From contig OX485803.1 of NCBI GenBank assembly GCA_950295325.1, forward strand, positions 72,555,554-72,619,553: DNA of 64,000 bases, given 5' to 3'. A program made the position numbers and the translations under genes. This document shows, in pieces, positions 58,141-64,000 of this stretch. The notes under the pieces were generated by a model that worked only from the letters and a program-made list of their open reading frames with translations, was not told the origin of the DNA and made no database searches. Numbering within the stretch: position 1 is the stretch's first letter; each line of letters opens with the position of its first letter. The stretch is from Polytrichum commune (Eukaryota; Streptophyta; Polytrichopsida; Polytrichales; Polytrichaceae).

Positions 58141-59620
58141 TCCTTTTTTCAATACTAGTCCAAGCTCAACCTATCAATGAGAACATTGCCCTAGCATCAA
58201 CGAGGGTCATTTTATATCATTTGTGGATAGGTTTGGATGAATAAGTTCACAAAATAGTAGAGGATTGGGAGTCGAGAATTGTGAGGCACTACTCCAGCAT
58301 CAACTAGGGCAAGTGTTTTTTTTTGGGGGGGGGGTCATTTCATAGATTTGAACTCATTTACTTAGTCCTCATTTCTGCCTAAGGAAGGCCTTTAGTTGAT
58401 GAACTATAGTCTAAACAAATTATTATAATATATATATATAAACGCCGTGCCAACACCTTTTCCAACAATCAATTTTGAGACATTTTTTATGTTTCTTATT
58501 ATAAATCCTTGTTTGTGATTGCAATTGTAGGGTGATTTCACTCATGTGTTGTCCAATTTTACTTGAACCCTAATTTCATTGTCAAACACCATCATGAAGT
58601 TTCTTGCAATGTCGGTTCTCGATGACCTCAATCCTTCACCTTGCTTTGCTATGCTACCAAACAAAGTGGTTTACGTTGTGGGTGGTGGATTTATTGAGGT
58701 TTTTGCACGTGTTTCAATTTCATTGCTCATAGTGTATCTGTAATCTCACTTATTAGAATGTAAGTTAATTGCAATGAGCATCGAAGGTTGAATGTTGATG
58801 TCATGTTGGTACCCCTCGAGGACACCAAAATGTGAGGACACCAAAGTGTTGAATAAGAGTGGGCCATGTGTTTTAAAGGCCCACCCTAATATCCAACTAT
58901 AGTGATTGATTTGTATTTTTAGTAGTGCTAGCTCATGCACCGAGTTTGGCATTTGCATTCATGTGGGCTTTGAAATTCAAGGAACATAAGGTTAATGTGT
59001 TTTGTAGATGTGAAATGTTGTTATTGGTTAGCTGTGAAGGCTAGTAGGGTGAAGTCGTGAACAATCTTGAACGGTGGCATTTGCAATTTCTTCGAAGCGC
59101 AATTGGCCTCTACCCCACCAACTTTTTTTTTGCCATTGTATGGATTTTTTTTTGTTTATATAATCCTCATATGTGCATGAGGATTAACTTGTTTGGTTGA
59201 TGAATTGAATATGAAAAGGGGTGCCATTACTAACAACCCCTTTGCATGTACCAATTTAAGCTCAACCTATCAATGAGAACTCTACCCCGGTATCAATTGG
59301 GCCTGGTTTTTTTTGTCATTTCATGGATTTGTACTTGTTTAGTCAATTCTCATTTGTGCATAACCAAGGCCTTTGATTAGTGATTTGGAGTTTGAAAAAG
59401 GAGTGCCATTGCCAACACCTTTTTTCAGGCTTCATAAGTTCAACTTATCAACGAGGATACTACCCCAATACTAGCTAGGGCCTCTCTTTTTTTCCCCATT
59501 TCTTGGAGTTAAACTTGTTTACGCAATACTCATTTGTACATGAGCAAGGCCTTTGATTAGTGAATTGGAGTCTCAAAATGGAAGCTCGTGAAGCCTTATG
59601 AAGTCTTCAATAATATCAAT
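58140..59620. repeat. ~180-bp degenerate satellite-like repeat
   Basis: The phrase agctcaacctatcaatgagaa...ctaccccagtatcaactagggcc...catttcatggatttg...acttgtttagtc...gcaaggcctttgattagtga recurs from about 58155, 59096, 59255 and 59435. Adjacent copies are about 175-185 bp apart. Divergence is high. Confidence 0.65.
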
Positions 59621-59924
59621 GGGCAGTCAAAATTGTTATGCTAGTGACGACACCCCTTTTTCAAGTGCAAGGTGATATATTGTGATATGCAAATTTGATT
59701 GGGTGGCCCTTGAGGCCTCTCCCTTGGCAATCATAAATGGATTCCATGTGCTAAATAAATTGGTAATTAACTAGATTGCATTAAAAAAAATTCAAAAATG
59801 AGATTCTAAGTGTGTATATTTCAACACCCTTGTATTAATATTAATGCTCAAAAATCTTAAGAAGTTCCAATATTTTAAGAAAATTCTAGTAGTTTCCCAT
59901 GAACCTAAAACAAGGTGTAGTGTG

Positions 59925-59980
59925 AACTTGCACTTGAAAAAAGGGTGTTAGCAACAACACCCTTTTTTCAAGTGCAAGTT
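59925..59980. repeat. Perfect 25-bp hairpin with 6-base loop
   Basis: Arms 59925-59949 and 59956-59980 (AACTTGCACTTGAAAAAAGG... and its complement) flank agcaac. It forms the left edge of one copy of the second degenerate family. Confidence 0.95.
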
Positions 59981-60177
59981 GAGATATTATGGTATGCAAA
60001 TTTGATTGGGGTGACCCTTTAGGCCTCTCCCCTTGCCCTCTTAAATTAGTTTCATGAGCTGTAATTTGGTAATTAACTAAACTATAAGAAAAATGATTTT
60101 TTTAAAGTGTGTCAAGTTTTACATCCTCATAATAAAAACCATATCAAAAGAATTGCAAAAGAAAGTCCAAAAAATAG

Positions 60178-60202
60178 AATATATATATATATATATATAT
60201 AT
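60178..60202. repeat. (AT)n microsatellite
   Basis: About 12 AT dinucleotides. Confidence 0.95.
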
Positions 60203-61510
60203 AATAGTTTTATTGGGTTGGTCCTTGAGGCCTATCCCCTTGCCCAAAAGGGGTTTAACTTGTGACTATGATTTACAAAAGTTACATAGGGCTAGGGTAT
60301 TATATTTCTTGAAAATGTAGATACATTATTGGTATATTATGCTTTTGAAACATTGGAGTCATACGTAAATCTTCAACAAGGGCATACATACATGTTAAGA
60401 AGTTTGTAGAATGTTGGGTAGGCTCTAAGTTGATAATCTATGGTTGGCTCAACCACCACCATCGTAAATCATCAAAGACATTAGTCACCAAAAGTTGGTA
60501 TCTTTGGAGAATATATAAGATGCGTCGAAAGATAGCAAATAGGTAACCAATTTGTGTGACTTACATATAATGAATATAAGAGTCTAATATGATTCCATCA
60601 ATGGTACCCATGAAAGCATTATTCTATACAAATATTGGACGCCTTTCTTTGCAAGTCTTTTGTATTTCTTGTATACATATGGTATGGTATTGAGATGGTA
60701 TTGCATGTTTATTTGTATCATATACACATACATATTGCAATTCTTGGCTATCATTTGTATATAAGGGTATCGGAATGAATACATATGTTTTCATGTATAA
60801 ATATATATTGAAATTCTTTATTTTTTCCACCAAATATTTGTATATAAGGGTATCAAAATGAAGGTGATGCGTGTACACAACATATGCATTTAGTGAAGGG
60901 TGCACCCCCCGAGTCGTAAAAGGGTTTCACAAATTGTAATTTGGTGATACTTTAATAAAATAAATTGATTATTTTTTTAATTAATGGAAAAAATCGTATT
61001 GCCATTTTGACATCCTAATCATAAGAATCACGTCAAGAATACCCCAAAAATCCTCCAAAAACATCTAGCAATTTTTGGGAATCTAGAAGTGTGCATAATT
61101 TGAGCTTGCACTTAAGAAAGTGTGCCAATGACTAAAAATTATTAAAATTATATATATAAACTCCTCAAGTGTAAGTTGAGGTATCATGGTATGAGAATTT
61201 GATGGGATTGGCCCTTGAGGTTCTTCCCATTGCCCTTGTAAATCAGTTTCACAATTTTTAATCAAATAGCTATCTAAAGCGGTTAAATTAGATTGTGAAA
61301 TAATGCAAAAACACATAGAAAAACCTAAAGGTTTGCAAAGTTTATTGGTGCATATATTTTGTTAAGTATCCGAAAGAAAGAAAGGATATGGGAGAAATAC
61401 CCTTTTTAAAGATGCAATTTCAAGTGCTATGACATAAAAATCTAATGGGTTGGCCTTTGAGGGCTTTCCCTTAGCTCTTATGCTTGTGAATGGGTTTATT
61501 TAACTTGAAA

Positions 61511-64000
61511 TCAACAATGAACTAGAAAATGACTCTCAACGCCTTTCGGTCCTAAATACTTCTCCATGACTCCTATTTATATAACCTCTTAGATTGGGTA
61601 GGAGCAACTACTTTCAAGTTGCGCTTAAAGTGCTTCCTCTTCTATATTTTGTTGAACACAACCAAAAGAGATTGTACTCTCTTTTCCTTGCATGGTTTTG
61701 ATTGCTTGTTATTTCAAAGCCTTTCTATATTTTTAAATTAGTAAGCCAAGTATAGTGAGCCTTGACAAATTATATGCATAGGTTTTGCACCAATAAACAT
61801 TTATTTATAGTGCTTGAACTTAGGCTAATGCTTTTGTGGTAAACCAAAGAGGATCCATAGAAAGTTTGTTCATTTTCAATGATATTAGTTTATGGAAATA
61901 GTAGTCAATTTCCATTGGAGGTGCAAATCTCCTGGATAATATCATTATATACAAGTTGTGCAAGTTTCTTGGAAAACGTAATGTGCAGATGGGAGCAAGT
62001 TGTTCAAAACCTACCATACCAATCTATCCTTAAGATCGTCATGATGAAAAATCACCCCTTTAATTTGAAATTATTGTAAGTGGATTTTTAGTTTTTTTCA
62101 GCTTATTTTTTAATCGAGTGTTTTAGGTTGGAATCCTAAGATATGTTTAAAATTAAAGGGTGCCGATATAATTGCAAGTTGTATGTTTTCCAAAAGTTCT
62201 TCCTCCAAAAGAACAAATTTACATGGGCTTGGATGTTCTGTTCCATAGCCTTACTTATACATGCCACATGATTTGGTTGTTTTCTATATTGCATTCATCC
62301 ACATCCAAAACATGATCCCAACCGCATGGATGTAGTATGCCCCGTTGTTTAAAAATGCTTACTATTTTCATTTGAAATGTAAATGAGACCCTAGAAATAC
62401 CCAAATTTGTATACCTCTCTAACCAAATTTAATATTTTTTGCAAGTCCCGAGTTCCATTCTTGCAACATCAACATAGTTTTTTTTAGTTTTTTGCCCCCT
62501 TATTACATAGAGTTGCCTTCATGTTGTGGAGGGAAATAACTACACTCATATATATGTCAAATGATGTTGCCTCTTTACCTATGAAAATTACCTTGGGTCA
62601 AACCCATATTACAATAATTTATAAACATGTTTATCTATCCTTATAACCATTGTAGTAAAACAAAATTGTCTATTTTGTTGTTGTGGGAATAAAAATTTCA
62701 ATTTACCATGGATTGTTGTTGAATTAACATGGGGCAACCTAATTGCACATATAAATGTATAGTAAGAGGCACACTTTTGCATGAAGTCAATCCTTGGTCT
62801 TCTCCTTGCAATGCAAAAGATGTTATTCAATTTCTAGGGTACGTTTGTTCTCCTTGCACATTTAATGGTTAATATTTACTATAATTTTCATATTTACAAT
62901 GTACATTCTGGTTAATAGAAACCCTTTACAATAGTTATCTTCCCACACATCCACTCGGACATCTATGATCTCTTCAAATGCCCTTTTGTTTGATTCCTTG
63001 TGACAATCATATTAGTGCTAACATTCAACTATGTAGAGGCCTTGGAGTACGACATTGAGGTGACCCTTCCTATGCGTTCGTCCTCAATGTAGTTCTCCAA
63101 ACTCATACGTAATTTAAGGTGTATTTACTAGGTAGTTTTCTTGTTGGGCACATTTTATGGGTAGCCACAAATGTTTCTTTGGGCACCCATGAAAATTTCC
63201 ACCATGCCCGTCCTAACTGAGAAAAAACATGTCCATGAAAATTGTTTTGGGCCACGTTTTGAAATTTTTCATCATGGTCACATGATACCCTACGACCATG
63301 GACATATGACTCATGTTTCATGAGTAGACTCACAGGAGCATGCTCATGTTTAGTTTTTCTTGTTAAGAGATCACAAAGCACCTTCATACTAGAGGTTAAT
63401 AAAAAAACATTGGTCATGCTTAGGGAGCATGCTTGTCACGGATGGACCATCATCCAATAACAACAACAAAAGAACCATAGGCCAAAACTTTGAAGGGGTT
63501 TTTTAACCATTTCAAGCCTAACTAAAGATCGTCAATGCAATGAGATTTTTAGTTTCAAAGATGAATCTTACCTCTACATAAGTAACCCACAGCATGTAAA
63601 GTCCCTTGATTAAGTTCCAATTCCAAGTGAAACAACTAATCCATCTCAAACTTGAAGCACATCAGGTGCAGTTCGATAGAATCTCAAGATAGGATAATGT
63701 TGGACCCTTACTTGGGCCTAATGTCCACCCCAATGAACCAAATGTTTATATTTGTGACTAATCAAAGTAGTTCATATCACCTACTTCATAGTATGGTGAA
63801 GACCACATGAAATGTTTAGCATGGCAAATTAAAGATATTTCTTGCAGCTTCTCAAGACAAAGTAAAATTATCTATGGCAAGTCAATATGTATTACATTAT
63901 TCAAATCCATAATAATGTTTTGTAAACTAAAAATATTTAATGGAATATTCCCAAATATTTTCAATACTCAGACTGATGTGGGAAATATTCCGTTCCCAAA
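61511..64000. other. AT-rich gene-free interval to window end
   Basis: No gene, RNA or clear repeat recognised on either strand. Confidence 0.4.

Larger units (their letters stand above)
59630..61510. repeat. Second degenerate repeat family
   Basis: Copies of ...ttcaagtgcaagttgagatattatggtatgcaaatttgattgggttggcccttgaggcctctccccttgccc... lie near 59650, 59960, 60200 (partial), 61155 and 61420. The first two are ~305 bp apart. Confidence 0.7.

Noticed and set aside
1-64000. tRNA, rRNA and other structured RNA genes
   Set aside because: None recognised by reading. tRNAscan-SE or Infernal would be needed to exclude them.

Overview
The window reads as nuclear DNA of a land plant. Supporting signs are spliced genes with GT-AG introns, secreted germin-like cupins, Ty3/gypsy and Ty1/copia retroelement remains, and interstitial plant-type TTTAGGG telomere repeats. 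Low gene density and several protein families that I associate mainly with non-seed plants (a DUF7869-type DDE-like protein, a ParB-like/DNA-methylase fusion, a second DDE-like family) suggest a lycophyte, fern or bryophyte. This is an inference; the species is not identified.

Layout. 1-1786 (+): 3' end of a DDE-transposase-like gene that starts outside the window. 3436-9637 (-): two related nuclear-type genes sharing an N-terminal domain; the second is a three-exon, two-RING gene. 10272-10892 (-): partial FCP1/NIF-like HAD phosphatase gene. 11678-12244 (-): small proline/glutamine-rich ORF. 13226-16910 (-): apparently intact three-exon gene (about 1116 aa) with a ParB/DGQH-type domain followed by a beta-class N4/N6 DNA-methyltransferase-like fold. 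17.5-20.2 kb: minisatellites, telomere-like tracts and a duplicated AT-rich unit. 20.6-25.2 kb (+): TATA box, palindrome array, then a two-exon DUF7869-type gene. 25.7-34.9 kb (+): 5'-truncated gypsy element with pol broken only by stop codons and a 3.8-kb 3' LTR that holds its own decayed ORF. 35-64 kb: AT-rich DNA with a germin-like gene family (two intact genes, one pseudogene, one tail relic, one orphan promoter), a deleted copia relic, MITE-like elements, an 81-bp perfect hairpin, and degenerate satellite-like repeats at 56-61.5 kb.

Main signal. A 22-bp inverted repeat, GTTTGGGTCG-NN-CGACCCAAAC, occurs about 29 times between 11.3 and 21.9 kb and was not seen elsewhere in the window. Its 10-bp arms are nearly invariant while the central two bases vary (GT, AC, AT, AG, GG, GC, TT). 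Copies fill both introns of the ParB/methylase-like gene, lie upstream of it, sit in the coding frame of a neighbouring ORF, and form a 15-copy array in the leader of the DUF7869-type gene. The shape is that of a dimeric protein-binding site or a very small palindromic mobile unit. Its neighbourhood with a ParB/methylase-like gene makes a site-plus-protein system worth testing; the link itself is inference.
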